The position numbers and the translations under genes were made by a program. A DNA stretch of 64,000 nucleotides. It comes from Coniella vitis (lineage: Eukaryota > Ascomycota > Sordariomycetes > Diaporthales > Schizoparmaceae). Below the pieces are notes generated by a model. That model did no database searches and had not been told where the DNA came from. It worked only from the letters and a program-made list of their open reading frames with translations. Positions 25,419 through 38,734 of this stretch are shown in pieces; position 1 is the stretch's first letter, and every line of letters starts with the position of its first letter. Location of the stretch: NCBI GenBank assembly GCA_011317545.1, contig WUJK01000007.1:124001-188000 (forward strand), given 5' to 3'.

Positions 25419-27015
25419 CAGAGATATTGGTGCTTGGTGTCGTGAGAGCCTAGCGGCAGAGACACGGCTGATGGGGCGGCTTGCGTGGGGGACGAGGTCG
25501 TGGTTGGCAAGCAGCCCGTGGTCCTAGCTGAGCAGATGACGGTATCGCGATAGAGGCCGGGAAGAAGGAGGATGACCAGGCTCAAGCCAGCAAGAGTAAG
25601 AGTGGCAGTGGTCAAGAAGGAGTCCGAGGATGGTCGACAAGAGTGTTGTGGTGGTGGTGGTGGTGGACACTTGTGATGGTGGTGGGAATAATATCTTGTG
25701 CAGGTAGAAGAGACAAGAGGAGAGAGGAGGATGGTGGGTTGGCATGGCGGAGAGCAAGCCACACAAAGGGCAGAAGGGGAAGCCGTATTTGAATCAAATC
25801 CCGTTGGGTCGAGGCAGGTGCGAGTCTCTGCGGCTCAAGGGCTGGCCTGGGCGTGTCTGGGGGCACGGGTTACCGAATGGGGAAAGGGATGATGGGATGG
25901 GCCAGGGCCAGGCTGCTGGAGTAAGCAGTGTTGTCACTGTGGTCACTGTTGTTACTGCTGCGATCGATCGTGAAGAAAGGCGTTGTACGCTGGTACTTTG
26001 CGCTTTGCTGACTTAGCAGGGTTGGACGGGCGGGCGACAGCGATCCGAGGCACGTCATGGGGGCCTGCGCAGCGTCACTTGCGACGATCTTGGGCCTTCT
26101 GCCATTCCCTTTTTTTTTCCCTTTTTTTTTTCTGCCAGCCTGCCAGCCCAGCAGCCCTGGTGGGGGTGGGGCAGCCTGAATCTCTGGGCGGCCGGGGCAA
26201 TTGGGGCAGCTGGGGCCAGCAGCCAAAAGGATGCCGAGCTGATGGAAGAACTGTGATTGGAGGAAAAACCGAGGGGCACCGTTGCAGCACAGTCTCTGGC
26301 GCTGCGAAGTGACGGTCTAGGCTTGGGGCTGGGGGCACGCTGCAGTGGGGTGCTGCGTTCTGGGTGCTGTGGGCTTGCTGCATGGTACATAGTCCAGGCG
26401 CTGAGGAGGCGGCCCCCGGCCCTGTGCTGCAACAGAAGCGCAGAGAACAAACAGCCAGCCAGACAGCCAGAGCAGCGCCCGGGGGCCTGGGCCTTTCCCC
26501 TGGGCGGCAGCACCTGGCAGGGAAGCCCCTGGAAGTATCCCCACACAACCCGCGCCGGACCAGATGGCCCATGCGACTGGCGTTGCGCTCTCCATGCTCT
26601 GTTCTCCGTCGTGCCGGCTCCATCTCATCTCCATCGCTGCCCCAGAGCCACACACACACAAGCGTGCACACAAAGCAACAGAAGCGAGCCCTCTGGCCAA
26701 GTGGGGCCTGCTGTGTACTATAGTACATAGTCGCGGCTCTATCTTGGGATCCATCGAATTCCATCGCACCCTGGAACCATCGTCGCCGACGCCGTCGTCG
26801 TTGTCGTTGTCGTCCATGCCGAGAGCCCCGGCGAAGCGCGGCCCAACAACCGGTTTGGAGCGATGCACAAGCACGACACCGTCTTTTGCAAGCAGGATTC
26901 ACGGTTCGAAACCACGATACGATGACACGATGCAGTTCCTTCCAATAATGCCCAGCCCACACACACCTGCTGCAACGCGCAAGCTCCCGTGCGTGTGTTG
27001 TGTGCTGCCAAAAAC

Positions 27016-27068
27016 AGCACAGCACAGCACAGCACAGCACAGCACAGCACAGCACAGCACAGCACAGC
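27016..27068. repeat. AGCAC pentanucleotide tandem repeat
   Basis: About ten perfect AGCAC units in a row, ending in AGC. It lies in non-coding DNA; frames crossing it on the minus strand give an artificial CCAVL periodicity. Confidence 0.9.
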
Positions 27069-27393
27069 AAAAACGAGCCGAGACAAGCCAAAAAGCCAAG
27101 CAGTAGCAGCAGTGGAGGAGCAGCAGTCTGGACCACCTGTCAAGAAAAATGCGCCTCGTATCGCCTAGCCGCCTGCAGTCCCGCCCCCCATAACTATAAG
27201 ATTTGCTCTGCGCACTATCCTTCCGGCGGATCGCTCTCACCCCGAGTCTGGAACACCGCCTGTCACATGGACTGCCCGTGTGTGGACCGACTGCACTGCG
27301 GACAAGACCAGACTCACAGTCAGTCCAAATAATTCAAAAGGTTCGGGATGCGACTGTGATGAGTTATAGTTGAGGTTGATTTTGAATCCTAAT

Positions 27394-27394
<1 letters not shown>

Positions 27395-27441
<47 letters not shown>
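27395..27441. repeat. TTG trinucleotide repeat
   Basis: About fifteen perfect TTG units followed by a T run; intergenic. Confidence 0.9.
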
Positions 27442-29283
27442 CTTTTTTTTTTTGGCTATCTATAAGATGGGTCGGGCTTCGACAGGCCTTGTTTGGTTTG
27501 TATGGGCATAATTCGAGTCAACTCTACGGAGACACCCAAAATAGCATGTGAACCAACCCAGGACACCCAAAAGAACAGAGGGCCAAACCGGACCAGAGCA
27601 CGGAGACAGCGACATTACGCCGACGCATACCATGACAATTTCGCACACATACTGCAGCTGCTTGCACCGACTCCGCTCTCGTCGGATAGCGAGGTAGACG
27701 GGAGAGGACAAGAAAGAAGAACAAGGGCGCACGTACGGGCCAAGCAGAAGCGAGGGACGAGTACAGCAGTACACAGACGCGCCGATCGGAGTAGTCTGTA
27801 TTCTCATCGTTACTAGTCGGCATGGCCTCGACCTCGACCTGGACCTGGACCTGGATTCGGACTGACCTGCACGCCAGTCACAATCTCTGCGCCGGCGGGG
27901 AACTACACAAGATCGACACTGCACATTCCCTTATCAGATAGTCACGATCCCTCCCTCTGCGCGCCCAAGCAGAAAGGAAGGGCAAAAAAGTGGTCCGCCA
28001 TTTTCCGCCCGCACCCGAGTCCCACGGTTCGTCGTCCTGCTTCTCTCGCTACTCTCGTCCCTCTCGTCTTGTCCGCGCGGACTGGACGGCCCTGCGCGCC
28101 TGGCTTGTGACGATAAACTTCTGCTGGCCCACAGTTGGGCGTCGACCTCAAATTACCAACGGTTGCCAGGCATTTCGCTTTCCCCTTCCATCAACTCCCC
28201 ATGCAACGTAGAAAAAATCCTTTGCAGTCCGCGCGGTTGCCATTAAAATCGTCCAGCCAGCAGTGCAGTGCAGTTCCATTTTTGAAACACACTCTCGCAT
28301 CCGTCTCATGTCGCTCGTCTGTTTGCATCTGCCATCCCTGAGCGCGGAAACAGCCACCTCGTTAGAAGAAGAGACCGTCGGCTGATTATTCCATCGCACA
28401 CAGCCAATCATTTGATGCTGGCATGAACCTCGGCAAACAGCTACACCAGCGTCCCAAAACCTGTTGGTCGGACAAGTGCAAGAATCTTGATTCTGCCCTG
28501 CGATCAGACCTTGGCAGGCTTCGATAATCCAGAGAATATTGTGTATACGACGGCTAGTACAATCTGCATCCATCCGTCCATCCTCCTCCTCCTGCTGCTG
28601 CTGCTGCTGCTCCTGGGCACACCATCGTGGGATTCATCGATGGAAGCCAGCCAACGAGCCCGACCAGGGCTTCTGGACAATCATTTCCCGATTGTACAAG
28701 AGTGGTTCTGCCATTTCTGGCCATTCAGCGTCAAGGTCGACAACTCTCCGCCAGCTGTCAGAACCGCTTTTACTATGTATATCACAACAGCATTCGCCCC
28801 CTCCCCCCTTCCCCGGGGGGAGCCCCGGGGCACTGCAAAAGGCCATCGTGACCATAGTTGCCGCCAATCTGCGACGCTCCCTGTCTCGTTGTCTTGCACT
28901 GCACTGCACTTTTAGGCCCGCCCCGGGGGCTCTTCACTGGAAGCCCCGGCGAGCACGTTTGCACGACCGCTTCCGGCGAGGCTGACAAAAGGCCAGTTAG
29001 CAAAGTACCCTTGGAAAAGAAAGTCTCCACACAGTCAATTTCTGCCTGTGCAAACCCAAAATATGCAGCCTTACACTAAAGAACCGACGCTCCACTTGGC
29101 AACGCTCTACTATGTAGAAGTACATAGTACATGGCAGCTGTCCAAGCAGATTGGCTAGAAGGGACCGGAAAGCCCCACCGATCGGCTCTCTCCTTACGAC
29201 ACTGCCACATGCTGACTTCATGCAGAGTGGCGCGCACTCTGCTACCTGCGCACGTTCAAGCCGCATTTCCGCCACACTTGGTT

Positions 29284-29299
29284 TACTATGTACATAGTA
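29284..29299. repeat. Perfect 16-bp palindrome TACTATGTACATAGTA, full copy of a dispersed motif
   Basis: The sequence equals its own reverse complement. The half-site TACTATGTA (or TACATAGTA) recurs at about 2312, 4006, 8425, 12193, 12223, 12252, 17323, 17385, 28771, 29108, 29121, 30890, 55894 and 58780. All are outside the assigned coding sequences and outside the transposon. Its role is unknown: a protein-binding site, a hairpin or a mini-repeat are all possible. Confidence 0.75.
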
Positions 29300-31295
29300 T
29301 GTGCTTCATCGACGATCGAGAATCCGGTATGACGGGACCCTGACTTCAGCTGGGATTTGCATCACCGTCCACATGCGACCAGGAGATGTCCATCGCCAAC
29401 TTAGGCCAGGCTCTCCTTAGATGATCGACGTTCCCGCAACCCACGTTCCCCAAACATGACTGACGTTTTCCTCCGATAATATGGGGTTTCCCCTCAAAAT
29501 GCTACAACACTACAGTCTTAGGGGGGCACGCAACTGATCTGCCCAAGTGCTTTTTTGTGTTGTGTCATTGCTCAAGTTTTACAGCTACGAGTTCAGATCA
29601 AAAAAGCCCGGTGCACCAAATGTCTCAGGACTCATGCCCGCCAAGAGATGAATGGATGAGCAGGACATCGTTTTGCAATGACTTGGCCATTTTCATTTCA
29701 GATAGTATGGAAGCCTGAGCACTGGCTGTGCTTGCATAGTACAGAGCGCAAGCTCGTGGACCCGGCGCATGATGAGATTGTCTACGCCCAGCCGAGTAGA
29801 AGAAGCCTTCCTTGCACAAGCGAGTGCTTTGTCTCTGGGTAGAACTTGCTGGGTGCGATTTGCGCTCGTGACTGGCTGTTTGCCATCTACTCTGCTCCTC
29901 CTCTCCGCGAGCCCGTCGTTTGTCCTACCTGCCCTTCATAGCAGGCCCTCCGGCCGCGGCCCCGGGATACCCCAGACTGCAGATCCACTTTAGATGATAT
30001 CACAGATGGAGCAGCCATCCACGCGCGCTCTCTCTCTCTACTACGTATCTCTCTCTCTTTGTGGGTGTGTATAGCTGTGTGTGGCTTATCATAATCCTCT
30101 CCTTACTCAACCTGGTCACCTACTATGTTAGCCCAGTGACACCATACCTGACATCAACGCATGAAATCATACCTACCTCCCCTCCACGTCAATCACCAAA
30201 GGAAAAAAGAGGGTCGATTTGATCTTTGGGCTCACATGAGACACTGAAACGATCAGATAGAGTAAGATATTCATTCCATTTTTGCTGGACCTCTCCTTTT
30301 TGCCCCCCTCGAGCAGTTGATGGATGCAGGGTCTGTCTATCTAGCTACTGTGGTAGCTCATTCACCAATATGCCTCCATGAAATTGGTTCATGTTGTCAT
30401 AGGGGTCCCGCTGGGGTGGGTGTACATACTGTTTTTGCATGTCCGGGTGATCATCTGACCCTGTATACAGGGTATATGGTAACGATGTTATCATAGCATG
30501 GTTTGGGCAGCCTCGGGGATGAGGCGCAAATATTGGGGCCTAGTGGTGAAAGTGGTGGGTGGCAGTGCACCTATGGATGACTGTCTATGGCAGAGAGGCG
30601 CATACCATGATAATGCAGAGTTGCCTTTTTTGGTGTGTGTGTGTGTGTATGTGTGATCAGACAGGATCGACGACTGATATCATATTCTGTGTGACTGCTC
30701 ACACTTTTTGCATTGGCTACCGCCCGCTTGCTTTGCTTTCCACTGTCACTCGCCATCCGCTCATCACAAAGGGCTCACGCTTGGCATGTTTCCGTTGGGG
30801 TTTGGGTCATGTTGCACATCGGTGATTCTATCTTGGCTGGTATCTATCTCTGTTTGACTTGTCTACTTTGCCGAGTGGACAATTGCCTTTACTATGTAAT
30901 TACAATTCGAAAAAGATATGATGGTTTACACAAGAGACATAACTTCAGGACCCAGAATATGAGTTTATTAGTCTTACTAGTTAGTCATCCATTCACACAC
31001 TGTATTCATAGAAGAGAGTCCTTGACACACTGTATGGCTGATAGCGAGGTTAATAGGAGCTAGACCTCCTTTCCTGTGGCGGGGAGGGGGGATCTTGCGG
31101 TTCGATGCGGTACGCTATTTATTCGATCTGGACAAACAAGGTCACCAAGGGGGCCATTGGGATCGGTGCTAAGGAATGAGTTACCAAGGTGCGGTCGCTC
31201 CAGAAAGGTACTGGTATGAGTTTTCTATGGCCAGTGCCTTTTTCTTTTTTTTTTCCTTTCAATGGGATAGTGTCCAGATGTGGGATGTTATAACC

Positions 31296-31300
31296 CAGCC
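31296..31300. repeat. Left target-site duplication CAGCC
   Basis: Five bases directly before the first LTR. The same CAGCC follows the last LTR-derived base at 53708-53712. Five base pairs is the usual duplication length for Ty3/gypsy integrases. Confidence 0.7.
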
Positions 31301-31539
31301 TATCAGGGTTTTGGTGGGCAAAATGACAGGATACAAGAAAGCATCCAATAAGCAGGATCTTAGCAGTGTTCAAGATGTGTTTTCAATAAGGTTATATTCA
31401 GAAACTAAACTGAACTTAGTTCCTTTCTTTCTTTTTCCATATCCCAATTTCCATCCTTAACTATAAATATAATTGACTTCGCAGGGTTCCCATTGCTTTT
31501 GAGTAATGTATAAGCAGGTTTCCAGTTCAGACTCTAACA
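31301..31539 (-). repeat. Outer 3' LTR (239 bp)
   Basis: On the minus strand it starts TGTTAGAGTC and ends CCCTGATA. The outer 5' LTR at 53414-53652 has the same length and starts TGTCAG. If the final CA was changed to TA by RIP, the original ends would be the inverted repeat TGTCAG...CTGACA, with the canonical TG...CA. Confidence 0.85.
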
Positions 31540-32077
31540 ATATCCCCCTTCTTGTAAGCTTCGTCCTCGAAGCTATTAAATACCAGAAGAAGTCCTTTTT
31601 ATCTGACAACAGCAATTTAGGTTAAGGTACTCCAGCTGATAACTCGTTGCGTTTAAGCAGGTTGTTTATAACCAAATTGCAGGTTATATGCTTGAAATCC
31701 AATTTTCTTTCATTAGTATTGTAGTATAGTGGCTGTACTATTATTCCAAAAACAGCTTATTATTATTGAATATCGGTTCTAGGGATAATATAGTATATTG
31801 TGCGTTGAAGCATCTTTATTATTGCTTTGTTGTCCTTATTACTATATTGTTATCGAGGGGTTTTAAAGTGTCGTTGGTAACGCCGTAATTGTAATAAAAC
31901 AATAGCAATAATAATAGAATAATAGTAGCAACAAAAGAGTAATAAATAAGAATAGTTCACACCGAGGACAATAGTAATAATAAAAGAACAATAGCAATAG
32001 TAAAAATAGCAGTAATAGCAGTAAATAGGCAGGGTATATAGACCACCTAACTATTACGATGGCTTTACCTCCATAAC

Positions 32078-32085
32078 TATAAAAG
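32078..32085 (+). promoter_or_regulatory. TATA box before the antisense reading frame, copy 1
   Basis: TATAAAAG, followed by a pyrimidine-rich stretch (about 32090-32140), lies about 250 bp upstream of the plus-strand ATG at 32327. TATA plus CT-rich DNA before the start is the usual fungal promoter layout. It recurs at 39512 and 46946 in the other copies. Confidence 0.45.
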
Positions 32086-32326
32086 CTACTCTTTTTTCCT
32101 TATTAATTTGCTTCTCTTTCCTTTTCTTTCTTCCTTTAGACCAAACTTTCAAATATTTTGTTAGTATTCCCTTTCAGTCTCCCTTCATCACACGCTTCGT
32201 CTTCCCTACTAAAAAGCAGTTCCATCGCGCTTATCACTTTATTCCTTTCCTACGTTTTCGCAGCTAGTACGCAGTGCTAACACTTTATTATAGCAGTCGC
32301 AACATTTATCAGTCAGAGAAGCAAAA

Positions 32327-33226
32327 ATGCCTCCCAAGCGCCCCGCTAATAATAATGGAAATTAGTAAGTATTTTTTATATTCGTCTTGCGTTAAAGCAC
32401 CGTTAACCCTACTCTTAGGCTTAGCAAACGCGCTAAAGTCGCTATAGCTATTAATAATAATAATAATAGCCCCCTAGCCCCCGCTCGGCCTATTATAGAA
32501 TAGTATACGCGCTACGTTCGTATAGTAGCTAAGAAGCTAAACTATATTTATAAACCTTATCCTAGTAAGCAGCTTTTTCCTTACGTATCGGGCTAATGCT
32601 AATAGTATTAGGTATTAGTATTAAGTGCAAATATTACGCTAAAAATAATTAGCCTTATTATCGTATAAGTATAATTATCCGAATTTATTATATTGCGAGA
32701 AGTATACTGATAAGCAACCGAATAGATGCCTTTTGCCGTCTGTACGATTATATTGTTGTAGTATCCCTTTACTACCGACTAGTTAAAAGAGGCTGTTTCG
32801 AAGATTCCTCGTGCTTAGTCCTATCTATTTACTATTAGTAAGGATAATAGTAGCGGTAAAAGCGTTGCGAATTCGTAGGGTAATACTAGCCCTGCCGTCG
32901 TTATTAGTGGTAGTAGTAATACTAAATAGCTTACTATTACTCGCGATATAATGTCGCTACTTGCTCGCGGGGTTAACGTATTGGAGCGATTAGCTGATAT
33001 TGGAGAACGGTTGGTTAAGGTCGCTAGTGCCTATAATAACGATAAAGAGGATGATAATGATAATGATGGTGGTAATAATGATAGTAATAACGGCGATAAC
33101 GGTGCTAACGCGTAGGGTAGAGGCGGCGATAATAGCGGTGATGGCGGTAATAGCGGTGATGGCGGTGATAGCGGTGATAGCGGTGATGGCGGTGCCTAGG
33201 CTGTTATTGTTGGCTATAACTAGTAA
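32327..33226 (+). pseudogene. Antisense accessory reading frame of the chromovirus, copy 1 (RIP-decayed)
   Basis: A plus-strand frame, opposite gag-pol. Exon 1 begins MPPKRPANNN; a GTAAGT...TTAG intron (32365-32418) leads into one frame that holds to 33221 (about 280 codons in all). It has about 18 stops, nearly all TAG/TAA where CAG/CAA would fit, plus a TGA. Recognisable stretches are KRAKVAIAINNNNN, LAPARPII, RYVRIVAKKLNYIYKPYPSK, SLLARGVNVLERLADIGERL and a repetitive Asn/Asp/Gly/Ser tail. At two stops the other copies still have CAG (40360s in copy 2; 47795 region and 48064 in copy 3). The basic start and polar tail hint at a nucleic-acid-binding or gag-like protein, but I recognise no family. 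Confidence 0.65.
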
Positions 33227-33329
33227 GTATATTTTACGCTGCTTAATCGTTACGATACGCTATTATTTTCGCTGGTTGATTATTTAGACTAGTTTTGATT
33301 TTTCGTGCTTTTTCGTTTTACTATTAATT

Positions 33330-36300
33330 GTATTTTATATTTTTAAATTATTTCTCTATTATTAATATGTTAACGCGGCTCCTATATATCGTTTTCGCTG
33401 CTATAACCCTTCTATCGAATAAGAAATTGGCGTTATTTTTTAGGACCTCGATATATAAGAATTACTTCGACTTTAAAATATTCTTTACCTTTAATATTAA
33501 TTTTAGGTCGGGGCTTAGGATTATCGCCTTCTCTACTAATAAATTGCTTTAATGTAGAGATATGAAAAATATTGTGAACTTTATAAGCTTTTAGTAGCTC
33601 TAACCGGTATACTAATCCGTACGCTCTAACTACCTCTAATACTCGAAATGGACTAAGGTATTTATCTGCTAGCTTTGCTAATGGATAGCGTTATCGTAAG
33701 TTCTTCGCTAAGATTAGGACGAGTTGGTTAGGTGTAAATCTTTTGTCTATATGCTTTGCATTATACTATTTAGTATAACTGGCTTGAGTATTATGTAAAT
33801 ATTGCTCTATAGTAACGCGTTCCTCTAATAGGGCTGTTATTCTCTCTATAGCGGCTAGTGCTATTATTTTTGGGTGATTAGGATAGTTAGAGGGTAAACG
33901 AGGGTTATATCCTATTAAGGTATAAGTAGGTAATAAAGAAGTTAATAAATATAGTACGTTGTTATAAGTAAATTAAGCTATAGGTAAACGTTGCATCTAA
34001 TCTGCTTATTTGATGTTATAATATATACGTAAGTAAAGTTCCAAAGTTTGATTTAGGCGCTCCGTTTAACCATCCGTTTGTGGATGTATTACGGTGCTAA
34101 GACGCCGCTTTATCGCTAAGTAATAGTAGAAAGAACTCCAAAAGGTGCTTATGAATAGGCTTCCTCTGTCGGAAATGATTCTATCTGGTATTCTAAAAAA
34201 TTGAAATATATATCGTACGACTAAGTTTACGAGTCCGCTGCTTATAAGTCGAATTATAGTTAGTATATATAATCTATATTTTATATAACGATCTACGATA
34301 ATTAGAATTGAATTATAGGCTTTTCCGTTACTTCCTATAGATACTAGCAATTTAGTAATAAAATCTATCGAAATTTCCTGCTAAGGGCGTATAGGTACCG
34401 GTAATGCTGCTAATAAGCTATAAGGGCGGTAAGTTACGGCTTTAGCTCGTTAACAAACTGTATAGGTATTAATATATTATTTTATATCCTTACGTATAGA
34501 AGGCTAAAAGTAGTAGCGTTTAAGCAACTTATAAGATTTGTTAAAGCCGAAATAACCTATAGTTGTATTATCGTAGTATACTAATAACAATTCCCTTCGG
34601 AGTACGGGCACCTAAGGCATATAAAGTTGGTCCTTTATTATTAAGAGTCTATATTAAGTATTCCATGCGTTTCTTATACGGATCCTATATACTTTCTATT
34701 CGTCGGATACTATAAATGGATCGCTTTATTGTATATCCTTAACCTTAATATAGAGAGGTTTATCCAGCTATAAAGCTATTACTATAATACGTTGAAGTTA
34801 CGCGTGCGGAAGGATAGTGGGGTTGCGAGGCCTACTTCTAAGCAGGTAAATTATAGAACTAACGTATAGTTTAAGCTTAGATTATATAGTCTAATAACTC
34901 CGCTTAGAGGTCTTTAGTCTCTGTCCGAGAGTATGTATTATTAAAAGGTAAGCTCTCCGTCCTATATACTTTACCGCTGCTTCTAAGTAACTTAGTAACC
35001 TGTACGGGATATAATTTCTGGATCTAATCTTATAGATACTACCTCCTTTGTCTGCTAACGAGATAGCACTGCTTAGGTTATCCAAAATATGCTCTAAGAC
35101 TGCGTATTCGCAGCTTATCTGCAAACCAGAACTTGTTAATCCTATAGTGGACTATACCTCTTTAGTACTTAGTTCGTTATTTCGGTAAGTCCGTTTCAAT
35201 TATACTGGGTCTTTAGATACCTATATAACAAAATCGCTAGGTGTATATAGCTCCTTATTAGCTTTCGCGCTACTACGATAATTAGGACGCCGTAATAGTC
35301 CGTCTATAGAATTCAATCGACTAGGTTAATAAATAATAGCAAAGTTATAGTTGCTTAAAAGCTGTAACCATCGTACTTACCTCGCTAATAGCTATCTTTT
35401 TGTTTCCTAAAAACTCCAATTTAAGTAATTAGTCTTAATAATAACTGGAGTTTATGCGTATAAAAGGTATTAACGCCAGTTTAACGCTACGTTAATAATA
35501 GCAAGTAGTTCCCAGTCTCCTACGCTATAACGGGCTTTAACTGAAGTTAACTTTTTAAAGCGAAAAGTAATTAGATGCTAAACTATATTAAATAACTATA
35601 ATAAAACAGCTCTAATAGCTTGCTAAGACGTATCTGTTTCCATACGTATTAGCAAAGTAGGATTGAAATAGCGTAATAATAGAGCGATAGTAAAACGGGT
35701 ATATAGCGTTCGGAATATAAGACGCTATCGGAAATTAAGAATAAAAGTACTAATATACTCGCCGCGTAAAAGCTACGTTAAAGGTATAGTAATACGAGAA
35801 TAATTCCGAATAAAACGCCTATAAAAACCAGTAAAGCCTAAGAATACTTAGATATCTTTAGTATACGTAGGCTCAGGCTATTACTTAATAGCAGCGACTC
35901 TACTATATTCTATACTAATTCCCTTAGGAGTAATAACGAAACCTAGAAATTCAACTTTTAATATATTAAATTCATATTTTTTAAGGTTAATATATAACTT
36001 CTACTTATATAATCGTTTAAATACTCTGCGAATATCTTACGTATACGTTGCGGGGTCCTTGCTAAAAATCAGAATATTATCGAGGTAGATAATGCAAATA
36101 ATATTAACAAGCCTAACTAGAACTCGATTGATATAAGATTGAAAAGTTGCAGGAGAATTAGTTAAACCTATTGGTAAAATAAGGTACTTAAAATGCCCGT
36201 ATTTAGTGCGAAAAGCAGTCTTCTATTTATCACCTTCCTTAATTCGTATATAATAATAAGCATCTTTTAAGTTAAGCTTAGTATAAATAGTAGTATATAA

Positions 36301-38502
36301 TAATTAGTCTAGAACTTCTAAAATCAAGGGTAAAGGTATGCGATTCTTACGTATTAGCTTATTTAAAGCACGATAATTAATATAGAGGCGTAACTCCCCG
36401 CCCTTTTTTAGTATAAAAATAATAGGAGCTCCTGCAGGATTAATAGAATAGCGAATAAGACCTCTGGCCTGTATTTTCTATAAGTATTCCCTAAGACTTT
36501 CCAGCTCTAACGCAGTAAGTGCATAAATAGGTCCCTATAGAGGTATCGCACCCTTTTCCAGATTAATAGTATAGTCTGAAACCGTTCGTACTGGTAAAGG
36601 TATATTAGGATCTATATGTATAATATCCTTAAAGTCTACGTATTCGCTGGGTAAACTAGGAATGGGTTTTTCAACTTCCTTTTTAGATAAATATAAAGGA
36701 ACAGTAGGTATGCTTTGCATAGTAAATATTGCGCGTACGTCGCGTATTTCCTGCGTAGACGCAGTAAGTACTAACTTAGATATATATAGTAGCCATCTCC
36801 AATACCTAGTAGCCCAATTAATTTAAGGATTCGCAGAAATAAGCTAAGGAAAACCTAATATAATTAGGAAGGGTGCTTTTTTAATAATAGAGAAGCGATA
36901 ACGCTACGTTCTTATAACGCCTAAGGAATTAGTAACTAATAAATCCAATAAAATAGAACCTAAAGTTTTTATTAGTATACTATTAAAGGTAACTAGTAGA
37001 ATACTTGGTCTAATATAAAGTTATAGAACTTATTCGAATAAGTTACGTATAAGTAGGTTCTCCTCTACGCCTAAGTTAATAAGCGCTTCTTTTTCTATAA
37101 ACTGTAATGTTTTACTTGAAATTATATTGGCCTTAATGATTAAACGAGGATGATCCTGCCCAGCGTATTCCTAGCTAGAACTTTGCGTATAAGCTATATC
37201 GTAGGTGATGTTCGAAATTCGTTGTGATTTTGGGTATACGATTATAGTATAGCCTGCTATTTGATAAGTTCGGCAATAAGCTTTAGGATATTTAGCAGAA
37301 GTATAGTTATCCTCCCCGTAAACGTAACAAATTCGCTACGGGTTCTATAGGCAAGTTACTTGTCGATGGCCTTGTTGGTTATAATTATAATATCGAATAT
37401 TATAGTTGCGAGTTAGGTACGTTAACATAGCGGAATCGTTAGTATTACGCTTAGGGGGTAAAGATAAGTTAATTAATAACGTAGAAAGTAGCGAATTCTT
37501 GGTAGCTTTCTTAGGATAATGGGTTGTAATATAACCAGACTCCCTATATATAAAGTAAGTCCTACGTTCTCGCGAGGTTTGTATAGGTTAAGGTTAACTA
37601 TCTTTTTGCATTAATTCGAATCGTTATGCTAAACTGATAGTAAGCTCCTATTCCTGCGGTAACGTTGCTTAAGAGCCGAGTATAATCCGTAACTTAGGGC
37701 GTAGCCGAGTAATAAAGGCTATAATACGAGCTAATCCTTCCAAAGGAGCTAGATTATCTAATTCGATTTTATCAAAATATTATACGAAATCCGCAACTGC
37801 TTTATCTCGACCTTGTATAAGTCGTAAAAGCTTCGAAGACGCAGTGAGTACGCGAGTCTTAGGATTAGAGTATTATTTCTCAAGAATTTCCAAAAGATTA
37901 GATAGGGATATTTTCGCCTTAGCACTATTTTCCCTACGTTAACGTATAAGATAACTAACCTAATAGCGTTTTGTATTATCTCTTAAATAACCGGTAGTAT
38001 AATAAGATTTATGGTCTTCGTTAATAATACTATATATCTTAAATCGATGTATAAGGTTAAATTTGAAAGCTTAAAATTCCATTAGACTAGTTCCTCTATA
38101 TATTAGGTTCGGTATACTGCGTAAAAGGGTAAGAAACGTAGCGTTAACGGTATTTTCCAATTAAGAGGCAGATAAAGAACCATTATATTTGGAAAGAGTG
38201 GGTATAGCTCTACTCAGGGGTAATAAATTACTACGTGGAAGCATTGTAGACGAAGAAGAAACCTTATAGCTGGCTGGTGATAGGTAAACATAATCAGAGG
38301 ATCTATTCTTTTACGCTAAGCGTACGCGTTTAGTGCGTAAGCGCTGCTTAATATCTTGGAGCCGTAATAATGCGTCCACTTCAGCCTCTTCGCGAAGGCG
38401 TTATTTAGTTATAACAGCTGTGTTTAGAGATTCTGAGGAAATTCGCTGTATTAGCGTAGTATTAGCGCGACTAATACGAGAAGAGCGTCGGGTGGATAGC
38501 AT
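33330..38502 (-). pseudogene. gag-pol polyprotein remnant, chromovirus copy 1
   Basis: Minus strand, many stops. Domains seen in order: gag from about 38502; a CCHC zinc-knuckle remnant near 37512-37560 with Tyr in place of Cys; the segment before reverse transcriptase (36720-36535, DYTINLEKGAIPL); the RT catalytic box at 36076-36087 reading YLDN instead of YLDD; integrase core (34350-34066) with IVDRYIKYRLYI, ISDRGSLFISTFW and VIHPQTDG; a chromodomain (about 33480-33361) reading YFKVEVILIYRGPKK then KGYSSEND, with stops where Trp codons are expected. The chromodomain places it among chromoviruses (Tf1/sushi/MAGGY relatives), which target heterochromatin. Confidence 0.88.
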
Positions 38503-38545
38503 TCTTATTCTTGCCGGTTTGCACCCTTGGAAAAGAAGTTCAGAA

Positions 38546-38734
38546 TATTAGGGTTTTGGTAGGCAAAATAACAGGATATAAGAAAGTATCCAATAAGTAG
38601 GATCTTAGCAGTATTTAAGATATGTTTTCAATAAGGTTATATTTAGAAACTAAACTGAACTTAGTTCCTTTCTTTCTTTTTCTATATCCTAATTTCCATC
38701 CTTAACTATAAATATAATTAACTTCGCAGGGTTC
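38546..38734 (-). repeat. Truncated LTR (189 bp) at junction of copies 1 and 2
   Basis: Matches the 239-bp LTR but lacks the 50 bp at the LTR 5' end (minus-strand sense). It abuts the complete LTR at 38735 with no spacer, making a two-LTR junction. Confidence 0.85.

Larger units (their letters stand above)
25419..31295. other. Gene-poor left flank of the transposon array
   Basis: 5.9 kb without a supported gene. The longest frame (26075-27136, minus) is Cys/Arg-rich, partly made of the AGCAC repeat, and does not look like protein. The first part must carry the glycerol kinase promoter. Repeats present are AGCAC pentamers, a TTG run and several TACTATGTA motifs (28771, 29108, 29284, 30890), including the perfect palindrome at 29284. 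Base composition drifts from GC-rich near 26-27 kb to more AT-rich near 30-31 kb. Confidence 0.6.

Noticed and set aside
26900..26920. GGTTCGAAACC, resembling a tRNA B box
   Set aside because: No matching T-stem pairing or A box at the right distance; no cloverleaf could be built.
26075..27136. 353-codon minus-strand open frame
   Set aside because: Cys/Arg-rich, part of it is the AGCAC repeat read as CCAVL, no domain, and overlapping frames on both strands are equally open because the region is GC-rich.
33000..33287. Plus-strand frame MENGWLRSLVP with repeated Ile/Ala/Val, present in copies 1 and 2
   Set aside because: It is the +1 shadow of the Asn/Asp/Gly tail of the antisense accessory frame. 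The frame that continues from the ATG through the intron is the better reading.
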